64,000 bases of DNA from Aliiroseovarius salicola (GCF_027891095.1 NZ_JAQIIO010000001.1:1-64000); one strand, 5' to 3'. Positions 1 through 9,233 are shown, counted from the stretch's first letter. Program-made: numbers and translations. The notes: generated by a model not told the origin, from the sequence alone.

Positions 1-278
1 AGGCTCTGAGTGATTTTGAAAAAGACCTGATCATCGCTCACTATGCAAATAGTGACATGCCGCTCACAGCGTTTGCAGATCGACTTGGTCAAGATCCCGA
101 ACGTTTGCGGCGACTGAAAAACAGGAAGGCCGGTAAGCAACTTCTTGCGTGGTTAGAAAGAACCAACCCACCTTACCATTACATCAATTACCACTTCACT
201 GATGAACGACCAGTCCCCTATGCGCTTTCGCATTATCGAGAAATTAAGGAGTTCTTGGAGAAACGCGGTGATGACTAA
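1..278 (+). CDS. C-terminal part of a small phage-like protein, cut by the window edge
   Basis: The frame is open from base 3 with no stop before 276-278, so the real start probably lies left of the window; an internal ATG at 57 exists but has no clear ribosome binding site. The visible part is about 91 residues, acidic then basic, with a segment around the ATG (LTAFADRLG followed by RLRRLKNRK) that looks like a helix-turn-helix. It overlaps the next gene by 8 bases, as phage genes often do. I do not recognise a family; phage origin is inferred from size, packing and its neighbour. Confidence 0.45.
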   Translation, partial: ALSDFEKDLIIAHYANSDMPLTAFADRLGQDPERLRRLKNRKAGKQLLAWLERTNPPYHYINYHFTDERPVPYALSHYREIKEFLEKRGDD

Positions 279-522
279 GCGCCCATACCCCGCATGGCAG
301 CACCGTCACGAAGCGGTGCTGCTTTGGATGCTGCAAAATCCGGCAGGCAAGCGATACGAATGCGCTCGGGCTACCGGATACTCCCGCTGGCAAATCAGCA
401 GGATTGTGAACTCACCGGAGTTTAAACGGCGGTATCAGGAAGTGCTGGATTGGCGTCTTGAGCAAGTGGCGTTACGGATGTTTGACGGACGGGGTTCCGA
501 CCGATCTGGTGAACAAAAATAG
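271..522 (+). CDS. Small HTH protein, phage-like (possibly small-terminase-like)
   Basis: 83 residues, starting at an ATG that overlaps the end of the previous frame. The middle (AVLLWMLQNPAGKRYECARATGYSRWQISRIVNSPEF) reads as a helix-turn-helix in which a WQISRIVNS recognition helix is followed by an EFKRRY segment. This pattern is common in phage small terminase subunits and phage HTH proteins. No large terminase or structural gene follows, so this is either a remnant or the end of a degraded prophage lying to the left. The assignment is by pattern only. Confidence 0.45.
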   Translation: MTKRPYPAWQHRHEAVLLWMLQNPAGKRYECARATGYSRWQISRIVNSPEFKRRYQEVLDWRLEQVALRMFDGRGSDRSGEQK

Positions 523-538
523 TTAAAGAAAAACAAAA

Positions 539-664
539 ATGTGGTTTGGTGCGCTGGACAGCGTCTCCGCTTTTGACGCGAAAGCAACAAATTATCCAGA
601 CTACCACATGAAGCCGACGATTGATCGATACTGGTTCAAGAAAACTGAGAACGCTCAGCCCTAG
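539..664 (+). CDS. Possible 41-residue hypothetical protein
   Basis: A short frame starting MWFGALDSVSAFDAK and ending ENAQP, 16 bases after the previous stop, with an A-rich leader (taaagaaaaac) that could serve as a weak ribosome binding site. It has no recognisable domain. It could be the truncated 5' end of another phage gene. From 665 to 892, before the next gene, I see no coding signal. Confidence 0.22.
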   Translation: MWFGALDSVSAFDAKATNYPDYHMKPTIDRYWFKKTENAQP

Positions 665-892
665 ACCAACCAGTGATGTGCTCCAGCGCAACACGCAAGA
701 CTAAGATTGGTACCTGTGCGACATTTCCAGAACGCGCAAGACAAACCCGCAGATCCAAAACCCATTTACTGCAGGCACGTCTAAGGCAGGTAAGCGCAGT
801 CTTGGCATCGATAGGGAATGCAGCGGCTCCCTACACGATAAAGGAAGCTAGCCGCCTTCGCAGTGTTGAGTTAAAACTGACCTAACATCCCG

Positions 893-2443
893 TTATCGTC
901 CAATTGGAATAGTTGCCGAAAATTCTTCCCCGGCCTTTTTGGGTTGAACCAACCAGAACCCTACAAGGACAAGCCCGAAGGCTAGCCAGGCAATGAGGGG
1001 AAGGATTTCGTTTAAAAGCAACATGCCCCATGCGATGCCTGCGAGTGTTTGGGAATACGCAATCTGACCGGCGAAAACGGCACCAGCTTCGGCCACGATG
1101 TGCAGGGCCAATGCAACCGCGACGCCGGAGGCAAGACCAAGGACAAGAATGATCATTCCCACCCGGCCACCGCCAGCCGAGGGCCAGATCATCGTATCCG
1201 TCGCGATGGCGACAGGAGCAAGCATCACGGTCGACAGCGCCATCATGATCCCAACCGTCATAAAAGCGTCTATCTCCCTCGGTCGCCAAGTCATGAGGAT
1301 GGTGTGGATTGCAAGCAGCATAGGAAGAAGCAACGCAGCACCTAGCCAAAGAATACTGTCCGCGGCGCTTCCGCCACCCTGACCAAACAGAACTGCTGAA
1401 ACGGCGACAAATCCGATGCCAAGACCAAGTAGCCTTTGCAAACTCGGTCGTTCAACCGCGATCAATGCTGCCAGCGCAAATACCATGAAACCTCTGGAAC
1501 TGCCGATCAAGGCGATCATAGATGCTTCGACATGGCTTGCGATCGTCACTGTGGCAATTTGATAGAAGCAACCCAGCACCAAGGCCCAGATTAGGAAAAA
1601 GCCGAGATGTCTCTTGCGGATTTTCGGCCTACCGCCCCTCACGATCCCAATTCCGAAGCATGCCACCGCAGCGACCGAATTCGCCCAGACCACGACACCA
1701 AGCGAAGGCACTTCGAGCGCGGCGGTCATGCGGCCGAGTGCAGGAACGATCCCGAATATCAGCCCGGCAATTAGAACCAGAATAGTTCCGCGCAAGGTTC
1801 GTGCCGTCTGATCAAAGCGCTTTTCGCGCACGTAGACCTCTTGCGCAAGGCTTTGAAATACGATCGCCAGGCGGCCTAGGGAGTCCGAACGCGTTGAAAC
1901 ATCCTCGATGGCAAGCTCCGTCGGCCGAAACGCTCCGGCCTCAATTATGTGCGCAGCTTTTATCAAGCGATCCACATCGCGAAAATATGTCAGCTCCCGG
2001 TCACGGAGCCGTTTTGCAGCAAGTACAGCCTCCATTCTAGCGTTCAAGATCGGGGGCTCGAAATCCTTGGGGAGGAAATCGACCGCGCCAAGCTCTATGG
2101 CTCGAACGACACTCGCTGTTTCGTCATCCAGCGAGGAAACAACGATTACCGGGATTTCACTAAGCGCATCGTCGCTGCCCATCGCTTCCAATACGCCGTA
2201 ACCGTCAAGGCCCGGCATAACGATATCCAGAAGTACGGCATCAAATTCTTCTTCGCCCAGGCGCCGGAGCGCTTCGCCGCCATCGCTTGCTTTCGCGGCC
2301 CGGTGACCGAGCGCGATCACCGCCTTGGCCAGTTTCGTCGCGCTAGTGCGGCTGTCATCAACGACGAGAATGGAAGCCGTCATCTCTTCTGTCTCGGCAC
2401 TTGGTTGGCTGGCCGCAAGGGATTGGTTGGCTTTATCGCTCAA
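893..2443 (-). CDS. Receiver domain fused to an EamA/DMT-type transporter
   Basis: 516 residues from a TTG start that overlaps the Hpt stop by four bases (TTGA); an ATG at 2383 is the alternative. Residues 24-140 are a complete receiver domain: acidic pair D29/D30, phosphoacceptor D73 in DAVLLDIVMPG, and K126. Residues 145-212 form a HAMP-like helical linker (DVDRLIKAAHIIEAGAF, then RSDSLGRLAIVFQSLAQEVYVRE), a type seen after receivers in soluble signalling proteins. Residues 218-500 contain about ten hydrophobic helices with an EamA (drug/metabolite transporter) layout. The C-terminus is short and soluble. There is no DNA-binding or enzymatic output. Seen directly: the fusion is one uninterrupted frame. 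Known: DMT proteins usually move small metabolites, often outward. Inferred: transport is controlled by phosphorylation of D73. It ends an operon that supplies the kinase and the Hpt. Confidence 0.85.
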   Translation of the reverse strand: MSDKANQSLAASQPSAETEEMTASILVVDDSRTSATKLAKAVIALGHRAAKASDGGEALRRLGEEEFDAVLLDIVMPGLDGYGVLEAMGSDDALSEIPVIVVSSLDDETASVVRAIELGAVDFLPKDFEPPILNARMEAVLAAKRLRDRELTYFRDVDRLIKAAHIIEAGAFRPTELAIEDVSTRSDSLGRLAIVFQSLAQEVYVREKRFDQTARTLRGTILVLIAGLIFGIVPALGRMTAALEVPSLGVVVWANSVAAVACFGIGIVRGGRPKIRKRHLGFFLIWALVLGCFYQIATVTIASHVEASMIALIGSSRGFMVFALAALIAVERPSLQRLLGLGIGFVAVSAVLFGQGGGSAADSILWLGAALLLPMLLAIHTILMTWRPREIDAFMTVGIMMALSTVMLAPVAIATDTMIWPSAGGGRVGMIILVLGLASGVAVALALHIVAEAGAVFAGQIAYSQTLAGIAWGMLLLNEILPLIAWLAFGLVLVGFWLVQPKKAGEEFSATIPIGR

Positions 2444-2820
2444 TCGGTCGCTCCGCTAGCATTCAATCCGACCTCGACTAACTTGCTAAGTTCCTGCACT
2501 GCCAATGCCATTTGCACAGCGATCTCATCCACCTTTTCTCCATGCTCCGAGCCCCGGTTGTCTCGGCATTCCTGCTCCATTGTTGCGCATAATGCGGAGA
2601 GTTCAACAGCCCCGAAATCGCGTGCATTGGATTTCAGTGTGTGCGCAGCGATGCGCAAAGCATCGATATCGCCCAATCGGGAAGCCAACTGCATCCTGTC
2701 CACCAGTTCCGGTGCTTCGCTCTGGAAATCACGCAAAAGCTCATCAAGATCCTCAGTGTCGCCACCGATTACAGCCAGTAGACGCCGGAGCGCATCGATA
2801 TCGATTACCGAAGCATTCAT
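2440..2820 (-). CDS. Stand-alone Hpt phosphotransfer protein
   Basis: 126 residues from the ATG at 2820, which lies one base after the kinase stop; an upstream in-frame ATG inside the kinase gene is less likely. The histidine phosphotransfer signature is clear: AAHTLKSNARDFGA with H60 as the phosphorylated histidine, in a small all-helical protein of typical Hpt length. Its TGA overlaps the TTG start of the receiver-transporter. In tripartite hybrid-kinase relays the Hpt is usually the last kinase domain; here it is a separate gene, and the most obvious acceptor is the receiver encoded immediately downstream. Role is inferred from family knowledge and gene order. Confidence 0.9.
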   Translation of the reverse strand: MNASVIDIDALRRLLAVIGGDTEDLDELLRDFQSEAPELVDRMQLASRLGDIDALRIAAHTLKSNARDFGAVELSALCATMEQECRDNRGSEHGEKVDEIAVQMALAVQELSKLVEVGLNASGATD

Positions 2821-2821
2821 G

Positions 2822-5800
2822 TCAGTCTTCCCCATCGTTGGTTTCACCACCTTCGTCCGCCAAATCATGCCTGAAAAGCGCTGCTGTCTGTAAGCTTGCC
2901 AGGAGCTTTTCTTCGTCGATTGGTTTACTCAGATAATCGTCCATTCCGGCGGCCAAATAGCTGTCGCGGTCCGATACCATTGCATTTGCCGTTAGGGCAA
3001 CGATGAAGGGCCGCTCGCCATCGCCGGCAGCTTCACGAATTTTCTTGGATGCCTCGACCCCATCCATCTCAGGCATTTCGATATCCATCAACACTACGTC
3101 GTAGGTAGCCACCGCGCATCGATCGACCGCTTCCTGTCCGCTAGCTGCAATATCCGCGGTATAACCGTTCTTATTCAATATTTTTTTCCCGACTTTCAAA
3201 TTGATCTTGTTGTCGTCCACCAGGAGAATCGTTATTTCAGCGGGCGGCCAGACTTCTTCTTCCGCCGGGACTTGATGGGTTGCGGAGCCAGTGCCGGAGC
3301 CAACCGCCAACGACAACCCCCTTAGCAATTGCGCCGACTTTGGTGGCCTCGTCAGCAATGTAATCTGGCTAGTCAAACGCAGGCGGCTCAAAAACGTATC
3401 ATCGGTTGGCAACATCGATGTTAACATGATAGCCGGAAGCTCAATGCCCCTGCTATTTATGCGAATTTTTTCCAACAGCTCGAGTCCGGGCGTGTCGGGT
3501 AGATCGAAATCAAGTAACACGACGTCGAACTTTTCCCCTGCATTGACCAAATCGATTGCTGATTTCCCCGTGCCCAACGAAGTACAATTTATACTCCATT
3601 GGGATAATTTCTCACTCAAAATATTCCGTCTGGTTTTATTGTCGACGACAAGCAGTGCACGCTTGTTCCGAACGGTGTTCAGTTGGATTGTGGTATCCAG
3701 AGAAACCGGTAAGTCGGCAACTTGTACCGGCAGATCGAAGCTGAAGGTTGAACCGCTTCCAAATTCGCTTTCAACGTGGATTTTTCCGCCCATCAACTCA
3801 ACTAGACTTTTGGTTATCGCAAGCCCTAGACCGGTCCCCCCGAAGCGCCGCGACGTCGAGGCATCTACCTGACTGAACGAATGGAACAATCGAGTCATGC
3901 GGTCAGACGGGATACCGATCCCTGTGTCGCGCACAGAAAACCGGAGGGCAGCTTCCTTGGGTGTGGCGTAAGTGACAGAAAGTACAACTTCGCCTGAATC
4001 AGTGAATTTCACCGCGTTGTTGAGCAGGTTTAATAGAACTTGTTTCAATCGTGTCGGGTCACCAACGATTCCGCGCGGAACATCTCGAGCTATATTGCAA
4101 ACAAGCGCTATTCCCTTTTCATCCGCTTTAGCGGCAACAAGCTCAGTTGCGGCCTCAACGGATTCAGTTAAATCTATAGGGATTTCCTCGAGCTCGAGCG
4201 CCCCTGCTTCGACTTTGGAAAAGTCAAGAATGTCATTGATGATTTCCAGCAACGTTTCAGCAGCATCGACAATCGTCGTGGCAAAGTCGTGTTGCTCAGA
4301 GTTCAGCCGCGTACCCATAAGTAAGCGGCTCATGCCGATAACCCCGTTAAGCGGTGTTCGGATCTCATGGCTCATGGTAGCCAAGAATGCACTCTTCGCT
4401 TCGTTTGCAGCTTCGGCGGCATTCTTGGCCATTTCCAACTCGTTGCTCATCAGCTTTATGTCGGAAATGTCGGAAATAACTACCACAGTGCCACCGTTTT
4501 GGGATTTTCGGATGCTAACCCTATACCAAGTGTCGTGTTCACCTTCCTGGACATAGGCACGGGTCCCGCTGCGGAATCGCTCTTTCTGCCGCTCGGCCCA
4601 GCCATCGTCATTGGCTGCTTGCAAAAACCGCCTTTCCCGGCGGGACAGATCGATGATTTCAGTAAATGAATTGCCCGGCTGACAAGCGCTCTGCACAGTG
4701 CCGAACATGATCTCGTGATAACGGTGGTTTGCCACAACAAGGCGCTCATCCTGGTCGAACAGAGCGAAACCCTCCGAAATGCTCTCGATCGCATCAGACA
4801 GCCTTTGACGAGCCTGAGAGATTTCGCGTAGATTGCTTTCTTCCATCTCCACCGCAGTGTTCCGAAATACGGTGAGCGCCCGCATCAAATGCGCGATTTC
4901 GTCGTTACCGCTGGGCTTGGGAAGAGGATCGCGTAGATTGCCTTCAGCTAGGGCAAGTGTCGCGCCACTGAAGGCACTGAGGCGGGCTCCGAGGCTTCGG
5001 TTCAAATAATAAATCGCTCCAATAATCGCCAATAGGAGCCCGCCAAACACGACCAATAGTGTCGTTCGGCTTGACTTTAGGGAAGCGAGAACATGCGCCG
5101 CGCTGCTGTTCGTCATCTCGCGGGCGCCAGAGACTATCTCATCGGAAATATTGCTCATTTCAAGCGTGAGCCCATTTGTCTTCAAAAGCGTTTCTTCGAC
5201 GATCGAAATGTTGCGTAACTCACTTTCGCGGAGCGCGAGAACACCAACCTCGCCATCACCCGAACCAATCAGCTGGGCGACCATCTCGACCACAGACATG
5301 AAATCCAGAACTCCTGATAAGCGATTGGAAACCTCACTTGTTGCGGCTTTAATGGTGCTAAGTTCGCCTCGTAAAAGATCCAAATCCGATTTGTCACGCG
5401 CGAAAGCGGCCACCGACAGGATACCGACGACCCGGTTTCCCAGCGCCTGCAATTCCAAAAGTGCTCCAAACCGGCTGACGCTCGCTTCTGTGATCGCCTC
5501 AAGGCTCTCCGACACCTGTCGGTTGAGGTCGACACTTTCCGTTACCGTCTGTCCGCGGAGCAGCGTTACGGAAAGACGCACCTGCCGGTCAAATCCAACG
5601 AATGCGTCTTCGATCTGCTTAAAAAGGTCATCGCGCACCAAGGGCTGTGTGATGCCCTCCGACAAGTTTATCCTTAGCTGGTCGAACGCACCGGACTTTC
5701 CCACAGTCAGCGACAGCAGGTATTCGAATGCGCCTCTCAGATCGGCGGTATCGACAATCCGATTTGCCGAGGGGTCAGAATTGATGATGACGATATTCCG

Positions 5801-6619
5801 TCTGGCCACCGAACTGGATCGCACGAACTCGCGCCAATGTTCGTCATGTTCGTCAATAGATATCGATGCGAAAGCTCCCGCGACTGCCTCTCGCATCTTT
5901 GCTTGCTCTGCGCTTATCGCCAAGATTGGAATAAGCCCTTTCAAACTGATGCCACTTATCCGAACAAGCGAAGCATCCGTGAACGCCGCAATTCGTTCGC
6001 TTTCTTCCCCAAGCTTGACTGTTTCATATGCGATAAGCGGTCTGAGCGTTTCGTTGAACGCAAAGTGCCGATCAGTCAGCAACTGGATTTCACGGTCTGC
6101 CTGCTCGCGGATCTGAAGCCTTTGATCGACGGTCTGTGACAGCTCGTGTGTAAGGGCAGAAACTTCCGACAATAGCGCTTTGAGACTTATTTCGTCATCG
6201 GCGCCAGCGCCGGTCAATTCGAGATCTGAAATTTCATCTAGCGTTTTTTCAATGTGATCGTTCAAGGCGCTGTTTTTTGACGTCAATGCGACGACGTTTT
6301 CTGCGGTTGCCATGGCCGCGGCCGCCGTCCTGATTTTGGTCATCGACTGTGACACGTTATAGGCAGCTATGACCGAAGGCAGGTTTTCTTGTGTAATCGA
6401 GGAAAGTTGAACCTGAACCAAATTAATAGCGCTTTGTGCGACTATCGTGCCAGTTACCACCAGCAGCAAGATGAATGCAAAAACGGCAAACATTTTGGCG
6501 CGAATGGTTGACAGAAGACCGCCAATACCGTGCTTCCTGCGAGAGTCCGGGCCTCTATGCGCCCCACTCAGACGCGCATCGGGGCTAGCCGGTTGATTTT
6601 GTTCGCCCGCCCCGGTCAC
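2822..6619 (-). CDS. TorS-like hybrid sensor histidine kinase with two receivers
   Basis: 1265 residues. A membrane helix at about 43-62 and a second at 519-538 enclose a roughly 450-residue, mostly helical periplasmic sensor like that of TorS. HAMP follows at 541-595, then PAS at about 605-715 ([18 protein letters not shown]). HisKA has H751 in [10 protein letters not shown], and the ATPase domain shows N867 (LLNNAVKF), DTGIGI at 898-903 and GTGLGL at 928-933. Receiver 1 (988-1100) keeps D1037 but its acidic pocket reads VVDN and its switch lysine is not obvious. Receiver 2 (1129-1243) is complete with D1135/D1136, D1179 and K1232. No Hpt is attached; it is the next gene. The start overlaps the stop of the binding-protein gene by four bases, so the two should be made together. 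TorS-type kinases read a periplasmic binding protein, which fits this pairing. Confidence 0.9.
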   Translation of the reverse strand: MTGAGEQNQPASPDARLSGAHRGPDSRRKHGIGGLLSTIRAKMFAVFAFILLLVVTGTIVAQSAINLVQVQLSSITQENLPSVIAAYNVSQSMTKIRTAAAAMATAENVVALTSKNSALNDHIEKTLDEISDLELTGAGADDEISLKALLSEVSALTHELSQTVDQRLQIREQADREIQLLTDRHFAFNETLRPLIAYETVKLGEESERIAAFTDASLVRISGISLKGLIPILAISAEQAKMREAVAGAFASISIDEHDEHWREFVRSSSVARRNIVIINSDPSANRIVDTADLRGAFEYLLSLTVGKSGAFDQLRINLSEGITQPLVRDDLFKQIEDAFVGFDRQVRLSVTLLRGQTVTESVDLNRQVSESLEAITEASVSRFGALLELQALGNRVVGILSVAAFARDKSDLDLLRGELSTIKAATSEVSNRLSGVLDFMSVVEMVAQLIGSGDGEVGVLALRESELRNISIVEETLLKTNGLTLEMSNISDEIVSGAREMTNSSAAHVLASLKSSRTTLLVVFGGLLLAIIGAIYYLNRSLGARLSAFSGATLALAEGNLRDPLPKPSGNDEIAHLMRALTVFRNTAVEMEESNLREISQARQRLSDAIESISEGFALFDQDERLVVANHRYHEIMFGTVQSACQPGNSFTEIIDLSRRERRFLQAANDDGWAERQKERFRSGTRAYVQEGEHDTWYRVSIRKSQNGGTVVVISDISDIKLMSNELEMAKNAAEAANEAKSAFLATMSHEIRTPLNGVIGMSRLLMGTRLNSEQHDFATTIVDAAETLLEIINDILDFSKVEAGALELEEIPIDLTESVEAATELVAAKADEKGIALVCNIARDVPRGIVGDPTRLKQVLLNLLNNAVKFTDSGEVVLSVTYATPKEAALRFSVRDTGIGIPSDRMTRLFHSFSQVDASTSRRFGGTGLGLAITKSLVELMGGKIHVESEFGSGSTFSFDLPVQVADLPVSLDTTIQLNTVRNKRALLVVDNKTRRNILSEKLSQWSINCTSLGTGKSAIDLVNAGEKFDVVLLDFDLPDTPGLELLEKIRINSRGIELPAIMLTSMLPTDDTFLSRLRLTSQITLLTRPPKSAQLLRGLSLAVGSGTGSATHQVPAEEEVWPPAEITILLVDDNKINLKVGKKILNKNGYTADIAASGQEAVDRCAVATYDVVLMDIEMPEMDGVEASKKIREAAGDGERPFIVALTANAMVSDRDSYLAAGMDDYLSKPIDEEKLLASLQTAALFRHDLADEGGETNDGED

Positions 6620-7767
6620 TCGAGCGAGAAATCTTTGATATCATCAGGCGACAGATAGGCCACCGACGGACTAAGCATGACGTCGAGATGAAGCTTGAAA
6701 ATCCTCGTAGAATCTCTATCTTTTTTTGCCCACTTGAACCAGAGGGGCAGTGCGACCTTCCTGAACCTCTCAACATCGTCTTCGGTAAGCCGCGTCACTT
6801 CCACCCCTGCAGCCTGAAAATCCGCCCAGGCCTTGATATTTGCATTTTGGTGCGCCGTAAAATGCTCGGAGGAAAACGCACGAACCAATTCGGTGATAAG
6901 CGCCTGTGTCGGCGTAGGCAAATCGTTCCACACGCCTTGATTGAACGCGACTATAGTCAGGTCGACGGGTTGGTGGAGGCAAGGCGTCGATGTCGGTCCC
7001 ATGACGATGTATTTGCTGACATCGGCGAACCCGAGGTCAAAATTCATTGCCGGTCCGGCAAAATCCGCGGCATCGATCGCTCCACTTTCCAGAGCAGGTT
7101 GAACTTCCGATCCAGCCAGTGCGATTGTTCGCGCGCCGATCGCCTCAAAGCAATCGGCAACCAATCCGCCGGGCATTCGAATACTCAATTCTTTGAAATC
7201 ATCGAGCGAATGGATCGGCTTGTTTGAGTGGATCAAGTTCATGTCGTGGTGAACATGGCCAACGAATTGTAGCCCGTGCCGTGCATATAGCTCTTGCGCA
7301 AGTTCGGTACCGCCGTAGCTATCAAACAACATGTCCCACTGGTGTGGGTGAGGCAATCCCATTGGGAAGGACGTCAAGAACGCGCCTGCGGGCATGGCCC
7401 CTGTAATTGCTGAGTAATGGGGAACCCACTGCATGGCATCCAGCACCCCCGCCGAAGTAGCATCCATCATGTCGAATATCTCTGCGATAGAGCCCCCCGG
7501 GAATGGCAGAAGTTTCACTTCACCGCCCGTGAGTTCTTGAACGGATTCGCACCACTTCGCGAATGTCGAGTATCCGATGGTCTTCTCAGTCCACAGACTT
7601 TGTATTTTTAGGGTTTTCCCCTTGGCCGTCGCGGCATTGCTCAAAAACGGAGTCGAAACTCCAACCGCAGCCGCTGCGCTTCCTCCAGCGACTACACGTT
7701 TCATGAATCCCCGGCGCCCAGCACCTTTTACACTCTCCAATCGTCTCTTGGAAATTGGTGCTTCCAT
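6616..7767 (-). CDS. Orphan TRAP-type (DctP/TakP-like) substrate-binding protein with Tat signal
   Basis: 383 residues. The N-terminus has a twin-arginine motif (R18 R19 in GRRGFMKRV), a hydrophobic stretch and a probable cleavage near residue 47, so it is exported folded. The mature part follows the TRAP binding-protein plan; the segment SIRMPGG (R197) is the usual site of the ligand carboxylate-binding arginine, and [20 protein letters not shown] is typical of the TakP-like branch that binds 2-oxo acids or related carboxylates. No dctQ or dctM permease genes occur nearby, so transport is unlikely to be its task. Its gene overlaps the kinase gene by four bases (ATGA), suggesting it presents ligand to the kinase as TorT does to TorS. 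The exact ligand is unknown. Confidence 0.87.
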   Translation of the reverse strand: MEAPISKRRLESVKGAGRRGFMKRVVAGGSAAAAVGVSTPFLSNAATAKGKTLKIQSLWTEKTIGYSTFAKWCESVQELTGGEVKLLPFPGGSIAEIFDMMDATSAGVLDAMQWVPHYSAITGAMPAGAFLTSFPMGLPHPHQWDMLFDSYGGTELAQELYARHGLQFVGHVHHDMNLIHSNKPIHSLDDFKELSIRMPGGLVADCFEAIGARTIALAGSEVQPALESGAIDAADFAGPAMNFDLGFADVSKYIVMGPTSTPCLHQPVDLTIVAFNQGVWNDLPTPTQALITELVRAFSSEHFTAHQNANIKAWADFQAAGVEVTRLTEDDVERFRKVALPLWFKWAKKDRDSTRIFKLHLDVMLSPSVAYLSPDDIKDFSLE

Positions 7768-7773
7768 TTTTGG

Positions 7774-7785
7774 CTCCCCCCCCCC
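7774..7785 (-). promoter_or_regulatory. Homopolymeric G10 tract in the ribosome binding site of the sensor operon
   Basis: On the minus strand a run of ten G followed by AG lies eight bases before the ATG at 7767, so it forms the ribosome binding site of the binding-protein gene. Runs of this length can slip during replication; slippage would change spacing and translation of the first gene and, through overlapping starts, of the whole operon. Confidence 0.55.
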
Positions 7786-8102
7786 AAATATCTTGAGTAA
7801 TATTCATGCACTATGCGCCAAATTGAGAAACTGGTTAACTATTTATTTTCAAAACGCAGTGGCGCCTCACGGAGATCTCACCTTTCAACTAGTAATTCGC
7901 ATGATGTAAAGTAAGCAAATCTCCGAAGGTGTAGGCATTCACGTAGCCGCTAGATCTAGCCGCGTAGGATTTCACACTCCATGCAATCATGTAGAGTGAT
8001 AACCTTAGTCGATGCCGCCTGAATGGCGTCTTTTCTCTATTATTCCGTTGGTTTGCACTTGTAGCAAACGGCTGTTTTCCACGCTTTTGCATCTAATTGC
8101 GA
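7786..8102. other. A+T-rich divergent intergenic region
   Basis: This stretch separates the sensor operon from the DUF6527 pair and must carry the promoters of both. It is rich in A+T and short dyads, but I could not assign convincing -35/-10 boxes or a known operator. Confidence 0.4.
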
Positions 8103-8336
8103 ATGCTTGCGTTCACAATCGGAAGATGGCAACAGCCGCGGGGAAGGCTGACTGCACATGGAAAGCGGCTTTGGGGAAAGTGGTTTTGGGTATTCTCCCA
8201 TGCGGCGGGAGAAATCGAATTCTTTTCTGACGATGATTTCGAATGTGGCCCGATGCACGATCTCGGTCGCGGGCTCATCGAGCCTCCGCTGAATTTGCCA
8301 GCGTTGGCTCAGCCTGGGCGAAAGGAAGCAGCATGA
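8103..8336 (+). CDS. Small hypothetical protein coupled to DUF6527
   Basis: 77 residues from the ATG at 8103 (an in-frame TTG at 8097 is the alternative). The N-terminal half is basic and tryptophan-rich (GRWQQPRGR, KRLWGKWFWVF); the rest is acidic then proline-rich. Its TGA overlaps the ATG of the DUF6527 gene by four bases, and this coupling is the main support for it being real. No domain is recognised. A role as partner of the DUF6527 protein is inferred only from the overlap. Confidence 0.5.
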   Translation: MLAFTIGRWQQPRGRLTAHGKRLWGKWFWVFSHAAGEIEFFSDDDFECGPMHDLGRGLIEPPLNLPALAQPGRKEAA

Positions 8337-8662
8337 CATTTCGTTTCTGGGTTCGATCTTTATGGCAGCGCTATGGTCCCAGGCGACGGCTGATCACCGT
8401 CGATTCTGACACGCCTCCAAGCCCGCTCCCATCGCGTCATATTTACCTTTGCCGCGATGATGGTGATGATTGGTCGGTGTCCATGCGGTGCCCCTGTGGA
8501 TGTGGAGACGACCTCGAGCTTATGTTGTTGAAAGAAGTGAAGCCTAACTGGTCGTTCAAAACCAAAATTGAGGAGCCACCGACCCTTCGGCCGTCTGTTT
8601 GGCGAAAGTCTGGTTGCGGCTCCCATTTTTGGTTGCGCAATGGATACATTCACTGGTGTTAG
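8333..8662 (+). CDS. DUF6527 family protein, probable zinc-binding
   Basis: 109 residues from the ATG at 8333; a longer frame from 8243 would run through the upstream gene and is rejected. The family pattern is plain: a CPCGCGDDLELML segment, a central P-S-V-W (TLRPSVW), then SGCGSHFWLRNG and a terminal WC. The ordered cysteines and the histidine suggest a metal site. In some genomes members are encoded next to ubiquitin-like conjugation (E1/E2) genes; none is present here. Function unknown. Position beside a tRNA-linked integrative element suggests accessory status. Confidence 0.75.
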   Translation: MTFRFWVRSLWQRYGPRRRLITVDSDTPPSPLPSRHIYLCRDDGDDWSVSMRCPCGCGDDLELMLLKEVKPNWSFKTKIEEPPTLRPSVWRKSGCGSHFWLRNGYIHWC

Positions 8663-8970
8663 GCCAAACGTCTTCCCCGTCACAAGATACCCGCCTTTCG
8701 CAAGAAATCTGCTTTTTACTCGAGGAAACTGACTTGCTGCTCTTGCAGCGAACCACGGCTTCCCGCCCTTTTCTGCTATAGGTTGAATTGTTGAGATTCC
8801 GTAATATTTCCTGTGTGTCCTTAGAAGGATGCGTGTGATGAGGCCAATGGGGGTCGGGTGGGGATCCAAATGAAGCCAACTTGGTTGAGCGCTATTCACG
8901 AATCTGGGAAAGCTGTCGATTTATGCAGCAATCAATGCGATTTGGTACCCATTGTGGTACCCAGAACGAC
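8663..8970. other. Gene-free stretch left of the integrative element
   Basis: No coding frame with support is visible. It contains a short direct repeat (ggtaccc twice, around 8944-8962). The original downstream flank of the tRNA-Arg gene begins just after it. Confidence 0.4.
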
Positions 8971-9001
8971 AAAAGGCTCAACCATCTCTGGCTAAGCCTT
9001 T
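8971..9001 (-). terminator. Probable original terminator of the tRNA-Arg gene, now displaced
   Basis: The arms aaaggct (8972-8978) and agccttt (8995-9001) form a stem; read on the minus strand it ends in a short T run. It lies six bases beyond the left 46-bp repeat, where the tRNA 3' end would be if the element were absent. This suggests that it once terminated the tRNA transcript and that insertion separated the two by 8.4 kb. Confidence 0.5.
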
Positions 9002-9007
9002 GATAAT

Positions 9008-9053
9008 ATGGCGATCCCTGAAGGACTCGAACCCTCAACCTGCTGATTAGAAG
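9008..9053. repeat. Left attachment-site repeat (tRNA-Arg 3' half copy)
   Basis: It is identical over 46 bases to 17418-17463. It carries the T arm, the CCA end and the 3' side of the anticodon arm, then diverges from the tRNA after the anticodon, so it is not a functional tRNA. It marks the crossover side distal to the intact tRNA. Confidence 0.9.
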
Positions 9054-9184
9054 CTCGGTCCAGACGGTTTCTCTGTATTTCTCCCATTTTCGCCACACTG
9101 ACAAAAACACATTTAAAACAACGATTTACGTTGACGCGCTCCACGCTCACATTTCATGAATAACGCCAGAATTCGGCGTCGATT

Positions 9185-9206
9185 GCTTCCTTATAGCTTC
9201 CTTATT
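9185..9206. repeat. Tandem 11-bp arm-type repeats, left end
   Basis: Two copies of gcttccttat(a/t) follow each other without a gap, 132 bp inside the left repeat and just upstream of the integrase start. Two near-identical copies occur at 17334-17355 inside the right end. Paired repeats of this type are typical arm-binding sites of tyrosine integrases. Confidence 0.6.
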
Positions 9207-9233
9207 TCCGCGCCGACTTGAACGGAGTGAGAC

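Noticed and set aside
6616-7767. Part of a working TRAP transporter
   Set aside because: No membrane DctQ or DctM gene is nearby, and the gene is overlapped with a sensor kinase instead.
8243-8332. N-terminal extension of the DUF6527 protein
   Set aside because: The family start matches the ATG at 8333, which overlaps the upstream stop; the extension lies inside the upstream gene.
9008-9053. Second tRNA-Arg gene
   Set aside because: Only the 3' half of a tRNA is present; the sequence diverges after the anticodon loop, so it is an attachment-site copy.
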